The notes under the pieces are model-generated. The model had not been told where the DNA came from, searched no databases, and saw only the letters and a program-made list of their open reading frames with translations. The translations under genes were made by a program, and so were the position numbers. A DNA stretch of 64,000 nucleotides from Candidatus Methylomirabilota bacterium (GTDB lineage: Bacteria; Methylomirabilota; Methylomirabilia; Rokubacteriales; CSP1-6), in contig DASTFB010000023.1 in assembly GCA_035709005.1 (NCBI GenBank), positions 1 through 64,000 on the forward strand, read 5' to 3'. Of the stretch, positions 17,387-26,202 are shown piece by piece; positions within the stretch are counted from its first letter, which is position 1, and each line of letters starts with the position of its first letter.

Positions 17387-19470
17387 CAGCCATCAGCAAG
17401 TCCGTCAGCCTGGAGCGTCGCGGCCGCGTGGCCGTGCTCACCGTCGACAACCCGCCCGTGAACGCGCTCAGTCAACACGTGCGCCTGGGGCTGCGGGACG
17501 GCCTGCGCCAGGCCGGCGGCGATGCGGCGGTGGCCGCCATCGTGCTGGCCTGCGCCGGACGCACCTTCATCGCCGGCGCCGACATCACCGAGTTCGGCAA
17601 GCCGCCCCAGGAGCCGCTGCTGGGCGAGGTCCTGGATGCGATCGAGCAGAGCGCCAAGCCGGTCGTGGCCGCGATCCACGGCACCGCGCTCGGGGGCGGC
17701 CTGGAGGTGGCGATGACCTGCCACTGGCGCGTGGGCCTCCGCACGGCCCGTCTGGGTCAGCCCGAGGTGAAGCTCGGGCTGCTGCCCGGCGCCGGCGGCA
17801 CCCAGCGGCTGCCCCGCCTGGTCGGCGTCGAGAAGGCACTTTCGATGATCGTGGGCGGCGACCCCATCGGGGGGGAAGAGGCGCACCGCCTGGGCCTGCT
17901 CGACGAGCTCGTGGAGGGTGACCTCACCGGGGCGGCTGTGGCCTTCGCCGAGCGGGTGGTGGCCGAGGGCCGTCCCCTGCGTCGCGTCCGTGACCTCGAC
18001 GACAAGCTCACGGCGGCGCGAGGCAAGCCGGAGCTCTTCGCCGACTTCCGCAAGTCGGTGGCCCGGCAGACCCGCGGCTTCCGGGCGCCCGAGGCCTGCA
18101 TCAAGGCGGTCGAGGGCGCGCTGAGGCTGCCCTTCGCGCAGGGCCTGGCCCGGGAGCGCGAGCTGTTCGTCGAGCTGCTCAACTCGCCGGAGTCCAAGGC
18201 TCAGCGGTACTTCTTCTTCGCCGAGCGGGAGAGCGCCAAGATCCCCGACGTCCCCCCCGACACGCCCACGCGCACGATCGGCAAGGTCGCGGTGATCGGG
18301 GCCGGAACGATGGGCGGCGGCATCGCCATGAACTTCGCCAACGTCGGCATCCCGGTCACCGTGGTGGAGGTGGCCCGGGACGTCCTGGACCGCGGCCTGG
18401 GCATCGTGCGCAAGAATTACGAAGCCACGGCGTCCCGGGGCCGGCTCACCGGCGCGGACGTCGAGCGGCGGATGGGTTTGATCCGGGGCAGCGTCGACTT
18501 CGCGGACGTCGCCGACGCCGACCTGGTGATCGAGGCCGTCTTCGAGGAGATGCCGCTCAAGAAGGAGGTCTTCGCGCGCCTGGACAAGGTCGCCAAGCCC
18601 GAGGCGGTGCTCGCCACCAATACCTCCACGCTGGACGTCAACGAGATCGGCGCGGCCACCCGGCGGCCCGAGAGCGTCATCGGTACCCACTTCTTCAGCC
18701 CCGCCAACGTCATGCGGCTGCTGGAGGTGGTGCGCGGGGCGAGGACGTCGAAGACCACGATCGCCACCGCGATGGCGGTGGGGCGACGCATCGGCAAGGT
18801 GCCGGTGCTGGTCGGCGTCTGCCACGCCTTCGTGGGCAACCGGATGCTCCACCAGCGCGGGCGCGAAGCCGAGCGCTTGCTCCTGGAGGGAGCCCTCCCC
18901 CAGCAAGTCGACAAGGTCCTCTACGACTTCGGCTTCCCCATGGGCCCGTTCGCCATGGGCGACCTGGCCGGCCTGGACGTGGGCTGGCGCGCTCGCAAGG
19001 CCCGAGGCACGCGCGCGCCCGTGGCCGACCGGCTCTGCGAGATGGGACGCTTTGGCCAGAAGACGGGCTCGGGCTTCTACCGTTACGAGGGCTCCGATCG
19101 CACGCCGCGGCCCGATCCCGAGGTCGAGCGCCTCATCGGCGAGATCGCCCGGCAGGAAGGCGTGACCCGTCGCCAGGTCCCGGACACGGAGATTCTCGAG
19201 CGCCTGCTCTATCCCATGGTCAACGAAGGGGCCAAGATCCTCGAGGAGGGCATCGCCATCCGGGCCAGCGACATCGACGTGATCTGGATCTACGGCTACG
19301 GCTGGCCCGTCTACCGGGGCGGCCCGATGTACTGGGCCGATCAGACCGGGCTCAAGGTCATTCGCGACCGCATGCTCGAGCTCGAGCGGCGCACCGGCGA
19401 CGAGCGCTGGCGGCCGGCCGCCCTGCTGAGCCGCCTGGCCGACCAGAGCGCCGGCTTCCTGCCGCGCTGA
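17383..19470 (+). CDS. Bifunctional enoyl-CoA hydratase / 3-hydroxyacyl-CoA dehydrogenase
   Basis: The 695-residue protein is a FadB/FadJ-like fusion. The N-terminal crotonase domain (about 1-190) has AGADITEFG and HGTALGGGLEVAMTCH, which form the oxyanion hole, and PEVKLGLLPGAGGTQRLP. A Rossmann NAD domain begins with VAVIGAGTMGGGIAMNFANV at about residue 300, followed by ASTxT-like NTSTLDV and GTHFFSPANVM. C-terminal dehydrogenase domains follow, including RFGQKTGSGFYRYEG. It hydrates 2-enoyl-CoA and oxidises the 3-hydroxyacyl-CoA in the cytoplasm. The length equals peroxisomal-type and bacterial multifunctional proteins. It is translationally coupled to the CoA-transferase gene. Confidence 0.93.
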   Translation: MTAISKSVSLERRGRVAVLTVDNPPVNALSQHVRLGLRDGLRQAGGDAAVAAIVLACAGRTFIAGADITEFGKPPQEPLLGEVLDAIEQSAKPVVAAIHGTALGGGLEVAMTCHWRVGLRTARLGQPEVKLGLLPGAGGTQRLPRLVGVEKALSMIVGGDPIGGEEAHRLGLLDELVEGDLTGAAVAFAERVVAEGRPLRRVRDLDDKLTAARGKPELFADFRKSVARQTRGFRAPEACIKAVEGALRLPFAQGLARERELFVELLNSPESKAQRYFFFAERESAKIPDVPPDTPTRTIGKVAVIGAGTMGGGIAMNFANVGIPVTVVEVARDVLDRGLGIVRKNYEATASRGRLTGADVERRMGLIRGSVDFADVADADLVIEAVFEEMPLKKEVFARLDKVAKPEAVLATNTSTLDVNEIGAATRRPESVIGTHFFSPANVMRLLEVVRGARTSKTTIATAMAVGRRIGKVPVLVGVCHAFVGNRMLHQRGREAERLLLEGALPQQVDKVLYDFGFPMGPFAMGDLAGLDVGWRARKARGTRAPVADRLCEMGRFGQKTGSGFYRYEGSDRTPRPDPEVERLIGEIARQEGVTRRQVPDTEILERLLYPMVNEGAKILEEGIAIRASDIDVIWIYGYGWPVYRGGPMYWADQTGLKVIRDRMLELERRTGDERWRPAALLSRLADQSAGFLPR

Positions 19471-19480
19471 GCGAACGGAA

Positions 19481-19502
19481 GACCGGACCTCACGGCCCGG
19501 TC
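19481..19502 (+). terminator. Hairpin after the hydratase/dehydrogenase gene
   Basis: GACCGG at 19481-19486 pairs with CCGGTC at 19497-19502, with two further G-C pairs inside one mismatch and a four-base loop. There is no T-tract, so it is a terminator by position only. Confidence 0.35.
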
Positions 19503-19574
19503 ACCGACCGCGGCGGCGCTCGAGCGACGCCCACCGGGCGACGGCGGCAGCAAGGCGGGGCGGTCCGCTTCGGC

Positions 19575-19580
19575 TATACT
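19575..19580 (+). promoter_or_regulatory. -10 element TATACT for the cupin-like gene
   Basis: TATACT is followed five bases later by a strong AAGGAGG (19586-19592) and the ATG at 19599, giving a short but conventional leader. Confidence 0.45.
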
Positions 19581-19598
19581 CTCCGAAGGAGGCCTGCC

Positions 19599-20099
19599 AT
19601 GGGATACACGCTCGAACAGGTGGCGACGGAGTTCCACCGGCTGCTCGCCGACACGCCCGGCCCCGAAGGCCGGCGGAAGGTATGCGCGCTGCTGCAGGAC
19701 GTCCTGAAAGACGAGGCCTTCGTCTCCACTCATCTCAACGACAGCGGCCCCGAGCGCAAGATCCTCTACGAGGACCCCACGCTGGGCTTTTGCATCCTGG
19801 CCCATGTCTACAAGGGCGCCAAGGAGAGCAAGCCCCACGATCACGGTCCCTCGTGGGCCATCTACGGACAGGCCCGGGGCACGACGGTGATGAACGACTG
19901 GGCGCTCGTCGAGCCGGCCACCGAGTCCCGGCCTGGCAAGGTGCGACACGTGCGGAGCTATCGCCTGGAGCCGGGCATGGCCCACGTCTACAACGAGGGC
20001 GACCTGCATTCCCCGCGTCGCGACGGGCCGACCTGGTTGATCCGGATCGAGGGGACGAACATGGACAAGGTCAAGCGCCTGGCGTACGAGAGGGCGTAG
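19599..20099 (+). CDS. Cupin-like protein, possible cysteine dioxygenase-type fold
   Basis: The 166-residue soluble protein has a cupin core: LGFCILAHVYKGAKESKPHD with HDHGPSWAIYGQARG as the first metal motif and YRLEPGMAHVYNEGDLHSPR as the second. The histidines in KPHDHG and DLHSP could bind one metal. The layout resembles PCO/cysteine-dioxygenase-like cupins, but I cannot name a substrate. An excellent AAGGAGG fixes the start. A beta-barrel gene begins seven bases downstream, so they are likely co-transcribed. Confidence 0.75.
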   Translation: MGYTLEQVATEFHRLLADTPGPEGRRKVCALLQDVLKDEAFVSTHLNDSGPERKILYEDPTLGFCILAHVYKGAKESKPHDHGPSWAIYGQARGTTVMNDWALVEPATESRPGKVRHVRSYRLEPGMAHVYNEGDLHSPRRDGPTWLIRIEGTNMDKVKRLAYERA

Positions 20100-20106
20100 G
20101 CGAGGC

Positions 20107-20688
20107 ATGGCGCGCCGGCGAGACCTCTGGCGCAGCGTCCGCGTGCTGTGTCCGTTGTCGCTGGCGGTCCTGATGCTGGCCGCTCCCGCCCGGGCCGACG
20201 TGGACGACTTCAGGCCGGGTCGGTGGACAGGGGGAGCCGGCGTCGGCTTCCTGGCCGACACGCCCGATGGCGACGTCGAGTTCGCCCTCCGCGGGTACGC
20301 CGACTATTTCCTGATGCCACGGCTCTCCGTGGGACCGCTCGTCCAGTACGGCGGCGCCGGCAACGATCTGCTCTTCGGCTTGTCCGGCCAGGCCAAGTAC
20401 TGGTGGGACTTCCTGGGCAGCCGCAACGCGCGGCTCGTGCTCCAGGGCGGGGTGGGATTCGTGCGGGCCGGCATCAAGGATTCGGACAGCGGCGTCGCCG
20501 ACACCTACACGTCGTTCCTGATCCCCCTCGGCGTGGGGCTGGACTACACGGTGACCAAACAGATCGCCGTCACCGCCGACTTCTTTCTGAACTTCACCTC
20601 GCTGGGGGACACCGTCCGCGTGTCAGGCCGAGAGGTCGACCTCCACACGAACGTCATGCCGGCGCTGTACCTGGGGGTGCGATTCTAA
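20107..20688 (+). CDS. Outer-membrane beta-barrel protein
   Basis: A 193-residue protein with a signal peptide (LCPLSLAVLMLAAPARA, cleaved before DVDDF) and alternating amphipathic strands such as FALRGYADYFLMPRLSVGP and GVGLDYTVTKQIAVTADFFL. It ends in LYLGVRF with a terminal phenylalanine, the signature recognised by the BAM machinery. About eight strands fit the length, like OmpW/OmpA-type small barrels. Function is unknown. The gene follows the cupin gene closely and converges on a membrane protein gene five bases away. Confidence 0.8.
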   Translation: MARRRDLWRSVRVLCPLSLAVLMLAAPARADVDDFRPGRWTGGAGVGFLADTPDGDVEFALRGYADYFLMPRLSVGPLVQYGGAGNDLLFGLSGQAKYWWDFLGSRNARLVLQGGVGFVRAGIKDSDSGVADTYTSFLIPLGVGLDYTVTKQIAVTADFFLNFTSLGDTVRVSGREVDLHTNVMPALYLGVRF

Positions 20689-20693
20689 GCCGG

Positions 20694-21230
20694 TCAGGCG
20701 GGCGCGGGAAGCTGGCGGGCCGCGGAATACCCGCGCAGGATCATGAACAGCGCGAACGCGTGGAAGCCCACGCCCACCCAGTCCTGGACGAGCAGGAAGA
20801 TGGCGCCGTCCACGGCGAAGAGCCCCATACCCAGCAGGAACGCCCAGCGATAACCCTGGATCGCGCGTTGGCCGATGACGGCGAACACCCCGATCACGGC
20901 CAGGCCCACGATGCCGGCCTTGAGCCCGGCGGCCCCGGACTGCTGAGTGAGCTCCTGGACGAGCTGCGTCACGCCGAGACCGAGGATGAAGCGCCAGTCC
21001 TGCCCGGCGAGGGCCAGGCCGGCGTTGATGAGCGACAGACCCGCGATCCAGTAGAACCACTGGCCGCCGCTACGGCGCTGGCTCTCCAGCGTCATGCGTG
21101 TCTCGTCCGCCATCGCCGGATTGCCGACCCCGCTGGTCCTGGACGCCGGCTGTGGCTGGGCCGGCGCCGTCCGGCGCTGGGGAGGACGGCTGAATGGACT
21201 AGCGCTTCCTTTCGGCGTCCCGGTCTCCAT
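20694..21230 (-). CDS. Multi-span inner-membrane protein of unknown function
   Basis: The 178-residue protein starts with a polar Pro/Arg-rich stretch of about 50 residues and then has four hydrophobic helices (WFYWIAGLSLINAGLALAG, GIVGLAVIGVFAVIG, WAFLLGMGLFAVDGAIFLLV, FALFMILRGYSAARQL). AAGGAGG six bases before the ATG at 21230 supports this start; a later ATG at 21113 would skip the polar stretch. The helix order resembles small uncharacterised bacterial membrane proteins. Nothing suggests transport or catalysis. Confidence 0.65.
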   Translation of the reverse strand: METGTPKGSASPFSRPPQRRTAPAQPQPASRTSGVGNPAMADETRMTLESQRRSGGQWFYWIAGLSLINAGLALAGQDWRFILGLGVTQLVQELTQQSGAAGLKAGIVGLAVIGVFAVIGQRAIQGYRWAFLLGMGLFAVDGAIFLLVQDWVGVGFHAFALFMILRGYSAARQLPAPA

Positions 21231-21278
21231 GTGTCCTCCTTGTCACGCCCGTGTCAATTTGTGCGGCCCACGAGCTCC

Positions 21279-22532
21279 ATGCCGCGATTCCGGGGGCAAT
21301 GGGGCAAGCTCCGTGCCACGGCTGTGCTCCTGCTCGTGCTCGTCGTCGGGCAGGCGGCGTGCGCGACGCCACGAGCATCGGAATCCAGGCGCGCCCGCGC
21401 CGCCCTGGAACGCGGCCAGGCGTTGCTCGCGCGCGGCGAGATGGGCGCGGCGACCGTCGCCCTGCGAGAGGCGCTCCGGAGCGAGCCCGGCCTCGGTGAG
21501 GCCAGGGAGGGCCTGGGCCTCGCCCTCTACGGCATGGGCGATTTCGACGGCGCCATCGACGAGCTGCGAATGCTCCTGCGCAGGCAACCGGGGGCGTCCC
21601 GGGCGCGCCTGACACTGGCCCGGGCCCTCATGGCGAGGCACGACTGGGCCGGCGCGCGCACCGAGCTCGACACGATCGTGCGCGAGCGTCCCGATCTGAT
21701 CGAGGCCAGCTACGCGGCGGGCGTCGTGCGCTATCGACTGGGCGATCTCGACGGGGCCATCGAGGCGTACCGACATGTGCTGGCGCGGATGCCCGAGCAG
21801 CCCGACGCGCGCTATAACCTGGCCCTCATGCTGAAGCTGGCGGGCCGCGATGACGAGGCCGCGGGCGAGTTTCTCGCCGCGGCCGAGGCCGGCGTGGCCA
21901 AGGCCCAGTACTTCGCGGGCGCCGCCTATGCCGGCGGCCTGGGGACGCCGCGAGATCTGGCCAGGGCGATCGCCTGGTGGTTTCGGGCAGCCGATCAGGG
22001 CGTGAGCGAAGCCGAAGAAGCGTTGAGCCAGCTCCGACGGGCGGCGTCGGGCCGCGGCACACGCGGCCCGATCGAGCGCGAGGCCGCCGCGCAGGGCTTT
22101 CGGGATTTTCGCGTCGGCCTGTGGCAGCAATACCCCGGGCTCGGCCCACCCACCACGCCGGAGGAGGACGCCTCCCTGGGCGCCGCCTTGCTGGGCCGCG
22201 GCCGGGCCGACGAGGCGATCGTCGTCCTGATCCGCGAGGCCTCCGCGCTGAGCGAGCCCGCCCGGCGCCAGCTCGAGACGGTGTACGAGCGGGGGATCGA
22301 AGGGCGCGTGCCCGCGCACGACACCCGCATCCTGAGCTACTTCACGGCGGCCTCCGCCGAAGGCGATCCCCGGGCGCGAATGGCGCTGGCGCGCATCTAT
22401 GCGGAGGGGCTGGGCGTCCCTCGGGACGTCGAGCGCGCGCTCGCGCTTCTGAGAGAAACCCCGCACGAGGACGCGCAGAGCCTGCTGCAAGAGCTGTCGG
22501 TCGGGCCGGGCCCCGCGTCCATCCGCCCGTAA
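21279..22532 (+). CDS. Lipoprotein with TPR and Sel1 repeats
   Basis: The 417-residue protein has a lipoprotein signal peptide with lipobox QAAC (Cys28). It then has tetratricopeptide repeats (LERGQALLARGEMGAATVAL, EGLGLALYGMGDFDGAIDEL, GVVRYRLGDLDGAIEAYRHV) and Sel1-type repeats (AKAQYFAGAAYAGGLGTPRD, then ARMALARIYAEGLGVPRDVE). Such proteins act as periplasmic scaffolds. The CHASE2-type activator gene starts 14 bases after its stop, so the two form a transcription unit, and this lipoprotein may influence the extracytoplasmic sensor domain of that regulator (inference). Confidence 0.8.
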   Translation: MPRFRGQWGKLRATAVLLLVLVVGQAACATPRASESRRARAALERGQALLARGEMGAATVALREALRSEPGLGEAREGLGLALYGMGDFDGAIDELRMLLRRQPGASRARLTLARALMARHDWAGARTELDTIVRERPDLIEASYAAGVVRYRLGDLDGAIEAYRHVLARMPEQPDARYNLALMLKLAGRDDEAAGEFLAAAEAGVAKAQYFAGAAYAGGLGTPRDLARAIAWWFRAADQGVSEAEEALSQLRRAASGRGTRGPIEREAAAQGFRDFRVGLWQQYPGLGPPTTPEEDASLGAALLGRGRADEAIVVLIREASALSEPARRQLETVYERGIEGRVPAHDTRILSYFTAASAEGDPRARMALARIYAEGLGVPRDVERALALLRETPHEDAQSLLQELSVGPGPASIRP

Positions 22533-22546
22533 GCCGAGAGCGCCGG

Positions 22547-25282
22547 ATGCTGTGGCGTGCGCGTCCCGCCATCGTGGGCCTGGCGGCCACGCTGATCACC
22601 GCCGCCATCTGGGTTTCGGGGGCGACGCCATTCTCGGCGCTGGACCACGCGGTCCACGCCCGCTGGCCGGGCGCACACGACAGCGGGCCGGCGACTGGCG
22701 CGCTCGTCGTCGTGGAGCGCGATGCGGCAAGCGAGGCGCGCTTCGGCACCGGAGGCTGGGACGCCGCCCTGATGGCCAGAGCGATCACCAGCCTGGCGAG
22801 CGCCGGCGCCGCGACGATCGGCATCGACGTCCCGATCGGCCAGGCGAGCGCCGCCCCGCGTGGTGGTGCGGCGAGCGCGGCGCTCCTGGAACAGGCCACC
22901 GCACTGACGGGTGCGGTCGTCTACCCGATCGCGCTCGAGCCGGCCGACGCGCGTGACGAGGCGGACAGCAGCGAGACCCCGCCCCTGAGCCATCCATCCT
23001 GGGCCGCCGCCTCCCGCCTGCCTCTGGATCTCCCTGAAGCCCGGCCGCCCGGCGGACCACGGGTCCGGCTCGCCCAGCACGCCAGGGCGATCGGTCACAC
23101 GCTGGCGCCGGCCGCAACGGGCGGCACGATCGGCAAGGTTCCACTCTTCGTCAAGGTGGCAGACCAGGCGGTTCCCGCCTTCGGCCTCGCGCTGGCCGCG
23201 GCGTTCCTCGACGCCGCGCTCGGCGAGGTCGCCCTGGAGAACGGGGCCCTCGTCCTGCGTCCCGAGCGAGAGCAGCTTCCGCTGCGCCGGATCCCGGTGG
23301 ACGAGCGCGGGCAGGGTCTCGTCGCTTTCACCGGTCCGGATCTTCCTCTGGGCGTGACGCGGGTGCCGTTCTCCGAGCTGTGGGCGGCGATCGAGGCGAC
23401 AGATACCGAGGCCCTGCGCCGCCTCGCCAGCGACAGGCTCGTGCTGATCCTCGCGGAGCCGGCCCGAACACCGCCGGACGGAATGTCGGACGTGGCGATC
23501 CAGGTGCACCTGCTCGGCGCCGTGCTGAGCGGTGATTTCTTGAGCGAGCCGTCGCCGCTCCTGACGCTGCTCGGCACGCTCGTCCTGGCCACGCTGACCG
23601 CGTGGCTCTGGCTGACCCGGACCTGGTGGGTCGCCGCGATCGGCACCGTGGCGCTCGCCGCGGTCGGCCTGGTCACGGCCGGGCTCGGCCTGTCGACGGC
23701 CGGACTCGTGCCGCCCGTGTGGCTGCCGCTCACCGCGCTGCTGCTGGCGACGGCGGGGGCGCTGGCCCTGAACCAGCTCTCCACGGCGGGGCGCGTCCGA
23801 CACCTCAAGGACGAGAACGCCCGGGCCCGCGAGGTGCTGGCCCGGCAGGAGGCGGCCGCCGACGCGCTCGAGGAAGATCTCGAGGTCGCCCGCGCCGCTG
23901 TGACGAGGTCCAGCAGCGCCCAACGCGAGCTGCAACAGACGGTGCAGGCGCTGCAGGACCAGGTGACGCAGGCCCGCGCCCAGGAAGAGCACACGCGGCG
24001 CCGGCTCGACGCGCTGGAGGAAGAGCTACGGGCCTTACGCCCCGCCGAGAGTCCGGGCGCTGCCGCGGGCGGGCTCGAGGACGACCGCCTGCGTCAGGAA
24101 TGCGAGCGGCTCGGGATCATCACGGGAGATCCGGCCGTGCTCGCCGCCTTCCGCGATCTCACCCGGGCGGCCCGATCGGCCTTGCCCGTCCTCCTGCTGG
24201 GCGAGCCCGGTACCGGCAAGGAGCTGTTCGCGCGCGCCACCCATCGGCTGAGCCCTCGGGCCGACCAGCCGTTCGTCGCGGTCAACATGGCGGCCGTCGC
24301 CGTCGAGCTGTTCGAGAGCGAGCTCTTCGGGCACGTCAAGGGCAGCTTCACCGGCGCCACCGCCGACCGGAAGGGGTACTTCGAGCAGGCCGATCGCGGC
24401 ACGGTCTTCCTCGACGAGGTCGGGGAGCTTCGTCCCGAGCAGCAAGGCAAGCTGCTGCGGGTGCTTCAAGAGCGCACGTTCCACCGGGTGGGGGCCAGTC
24501 GACCGACCACGGTGGACGTGAGGGTGGTCGCGGCCAGCAACCGCGATCTCCAGCGCGGTGTCGCCGAGGGCTGGTTCCGGGAGGACCTCTACTTCCGGCT
24601 CAAGGGGCTCGTGCTGGAGCTGCCGCCGCTGCGCGCGCGCCCGGGCGATATCCCGTTGCTGGCGGCCCGCCTCGTGGCGGAGGCGGCCGCCGAGGCCGGC
24701 CGGGACGGCGTGGCGCTCTCGCAGGACGCCGTCCTGGCCTTGCAAGCGTACGATTGGCCCGGCAACGTCCGTGAGCTCCAGCACTCCCTGCGCCGTGCCG
24801 TCACGCTCGCCGACTCGCCCCTGATCAGCCGCGAGGACCTGCGCCTGCCGCCGCCGCAGCCCGCCGTCAGCCCCGATGTGGCCTCCGGCCTGGAGACGCA
24901 TACCGACGCGGCCGTCCTGGCTTCCCTCCGGCGTCACGGCTTCGACATGCAGGCGACTGCGGCCGCGCTGGGCTGGGACCGAAGCACGGTCACGCAGCGG
25001 CTCAAAGGCCTCGGCTTCCGCGCGCTGGTCCAGTGCGCCGGCGACCGCTCACGCGCGGCCCTGGAGCTGGCCGGCGATCCTGCCCACGCCCGTATCGTCG
25101 AGGTGAAGCTGCGCGAGTACCACGAGCATCTGCTGCGGGTGATCCAGGCCTTCGACTCCGCCGACGCGGCGCTGGGCGCCTGCCGGCGCCGCTTCAAGAA
25201 CCTGCCCGAGCGCCACTTCCGCTCGCTGGAAGCGCTGGTCCGCCAGCACTTCGAGCCCCGCCCCCCGACCCCGGTCGTCTGA
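22547..25282 (+). CDS. Membrane-bound CHASE2-sigma54 AAA+ transcriptional activator
   Basis: The 911-residue protein begins with a signal-anchor helix and an extracytoplasmic CHASE2 domain (about 30-330), followed by three membrane helices (about 345-425), a coiled coil (about 430-505) and a sigma54-activator AAA+ domain. Visible motifs are Walker A GEPGTGKE (about 552), FGHVKGSFTGA (599-604), Walker B GTVFLDEVGE and the arginine-finger region WFREDLYFRL. A FIS-type HTH (about 800) is followed by about 100 more residues. The sigma54-contacting loop reads GSFTGA rather than GAFTGA, a tolerated-looking change. A membrane-anchored enhancer-binding protein that senses the periplasm directly is unusual compared with two-component NtrC systems. 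No kinase partner is present. The target promoters are unknown. Confidence 0.85.
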   Translation: MLWRARPAIVGLAATLITAAIWVSGATPFSALDHAVHARWPGAHDSGPATGALVVVERDAASEARFGTGGWDAALMARAITSLASAGAATIGIDVPIGQASAAPRGGAASAALLEQATALTGAVVYPIALEPADARDEADSSETPPLSHPSWAAASRLPLDLPEARPPGGPRVRLAQHARAIGHTLAPAATGGTIGKVPLFVKVADQAVPAFGLALAAAFLDAALGEVALENGALVLRPEREQLPLRRIPVDERGQGLVAFTGPDLPLGVTRVPFSELWAAIEATDTEALRRLASDRLVLILAEPARTPPDGMSDVAIQVHLLGAVLSGDFLSEPSPLLTLLGTLVLATLTAWLWLTRTWWVAAIGTVALAAVGLVTAGLGLSTAGLVPPVWLPLTALLLATAGALALNQLSTAGRVRHLKDENARAREVLARQEAAADALEEDLEVARAAVTRSSSAQRELQQTVQALQDQVTQARAQEEHTRRRLDALEEELRALRPAESPGAAAGGLEDDRLRQECERLGIITGDPAVLAAFRDLTRAARSALPVLLLGEPGTGKELFARATHRLSPRADQPFVAVNMAAVAVELFESELFGHVKGSFTGATADRKGYFEQADRGTVFLDEVGELRPEQQGKLLRVLQERTFHRVGASRPTTVDVRVVAASNRDLQRGVAEGWFREDLYFRLKGLVLELPPLRARPGDIPLLAARLVAEAAAEAGRDGVALSQDAVLALQAYDWPGNVRELQHSLRRAVTLADSPLISREDLRLPPPQPAVSPDVASGLETHTDAAVLASLRRHGFDMQATAAALGWDRSTVTQRLKGLGFRALVQCAGDRSRAALELAGDPAHARIVEVKLREYHEHLLRVIQAFDSADAALGACRRRFKNLPERHFRSLEALVRQHFEPRPPTPVV

Positions 25283-25314
25283 CTCGCGGGGCGGACCCGC
25301 CACCCGGTGCGGGG

Positions 25315-25334
25315 ATGCGGGGAGCTCCCCGCAT
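25315..25334. repeat. Perfect 20-base palindrome between the activator and OmpA genes
   Basis: ATGCGGGGAGCTCCCCGCAT reads identically on both strands. As RNA it could form a tight hairpin, so it may end the activator transcript; as DNA it could bind a dimeric regulator. The remaining 25283-25528 spacer holds no other gene that I can see. Confidence 0.5.
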
Positions 25335-25528
25335 GGCCGGCAGTGGGCTTCGCCGGAGCGCGTCCCAACACATCGGAATCGCTCAGCTCACGAGCGACAA
25401 CGGCGTGGCGCGGGCGTTGCTGACTGCCCCGACCGGGCGCGGGGCCGCAGCGGGCGGCCATCCGGGGCCCGAGCAGCGATGCGCGGCCGGCTCGAGCGCC
25501 AACCGAGCCGATGGGAAGGAAAAGCGCA

Positions 25529-26128
25529 ATGGCAGAGATCACGAAGTACGTGGCAATCCTTCTGGGTGGACTGGGAATCCTGGTCGGGGGAGCGCTGGGC
25601 ACCGCCTGGATGCAGGGGCCGACCATGGAAGCCTCCGCGACGTCGTCGGAGGCGACGCCCGCCGTCGTCGCCACGGCGCCGGAGACCGCGCGGGCGTCGG
25701 TCGAGTCCAAGCTGCCGGAGGCGCCCGAGGCGGTTCACGCCGACATCTACTTCGACTTCAAGAGCGCCCGCCTGAGCGCCGACAGCGTGAGCGTGCTCCA
25801 GGAGCACGCGACGACGCTGAAGGACGACGGCACCTGGGCCGTCCTGGTCCAGGGCTACGCCGACCAGCAGGGCCCGAGCGAGTACAACCGGCGCCTGGCC
25901 CAGCGGCGGGCCGACGAGGTCAAGCGGTTCCTGGTCGAGCTCGGTGTGGCCGAGCCGCGGATCAAGGTCGTCACCATCGGTCGGGAGGGCTCCCTCTGCG
26001 ACGATTCCGGCGCGGCGTGCCAGCGGCTCGACCGCCGCGTCCATCTCGAGATGCGCAAGCTCTCCCCGGCGATCGCCGGGCCCGCCGCGGCCTCGCCGGT
26101 CAGCCAGGCCGAGGTTCCGGCCCGCTGA
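25529..26128 (+). CDS. OmpA/Pal-type peptidoglycan-binding protein
   Basis: The 199-residue protein has an N-terminal signal anchor (VAILLGGLGILVGGALGTAW), a low-complexity Ala/Thr/Pro linker and an OmpA C-terminal domain: ADIYFDFKSARLSADSVSVL, VLVQGYADQQGPSEYNRRLA with the peptidoglycan-contacting Asp/Arg, QRRADEVKRFLVELGV and the final DRRVHLEM. Two cysteines (SLCDDSGAACQR) could pair. Such proteins tether membranes to the cell wall. GGGAAGGA at 25513-25520 supports the ATG at 25529 rather than the in-frame ATG at 25511. Confidence 0.85.
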   Translation: MAEITKYVAILLGGLGILVGGALGTAWMQGPTMEASATSSEATPAVVATAPETARASVESKLPEAPEAVHADIYFDFKSARLSADSVSVLQEHATTLKDDGTWAVLVQGYADQQGPSEYNRRLAQRRADEVKRFLVELGVAEPRIKVVTIGREGSLCDDSGAACQRLDRRVHLEMRKLSPAIAGPAAASPVSQAEVPAR

Positions 26129-26143
26129 GCGGTACGCGGGGAT

Positions 26144-26187
26144 CGCGTCCGGGCCCTGGCGGCTACCGCCGCCGGGGCCCGGACGCG
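26144..26187. terminator. Strong bidirectional terminator-like hairpin
   Basis: A perfect 13-base inverted repeat (CGCGTCCGGGCCC at 26144-26156 with GGGCCCGGACGCG at 26175-26187) encloses a second GGCGG/CCGCC hairpin. It lies between two convergent genes, 16 bases from each stop. There is no clear T-tract. Confidence 0.6.
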
Positions 26188-26202
26188 CTCGCTCGTCTCC
26201 GG

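Noticed and set aside
19599-20099. The cupin-like gene as a definite cysteine dioxygenase
   Set aside because: The cupin metal motifs are visible but the Cys-Tyr crosslink residues and full ligand set could not be confirmed by eye.
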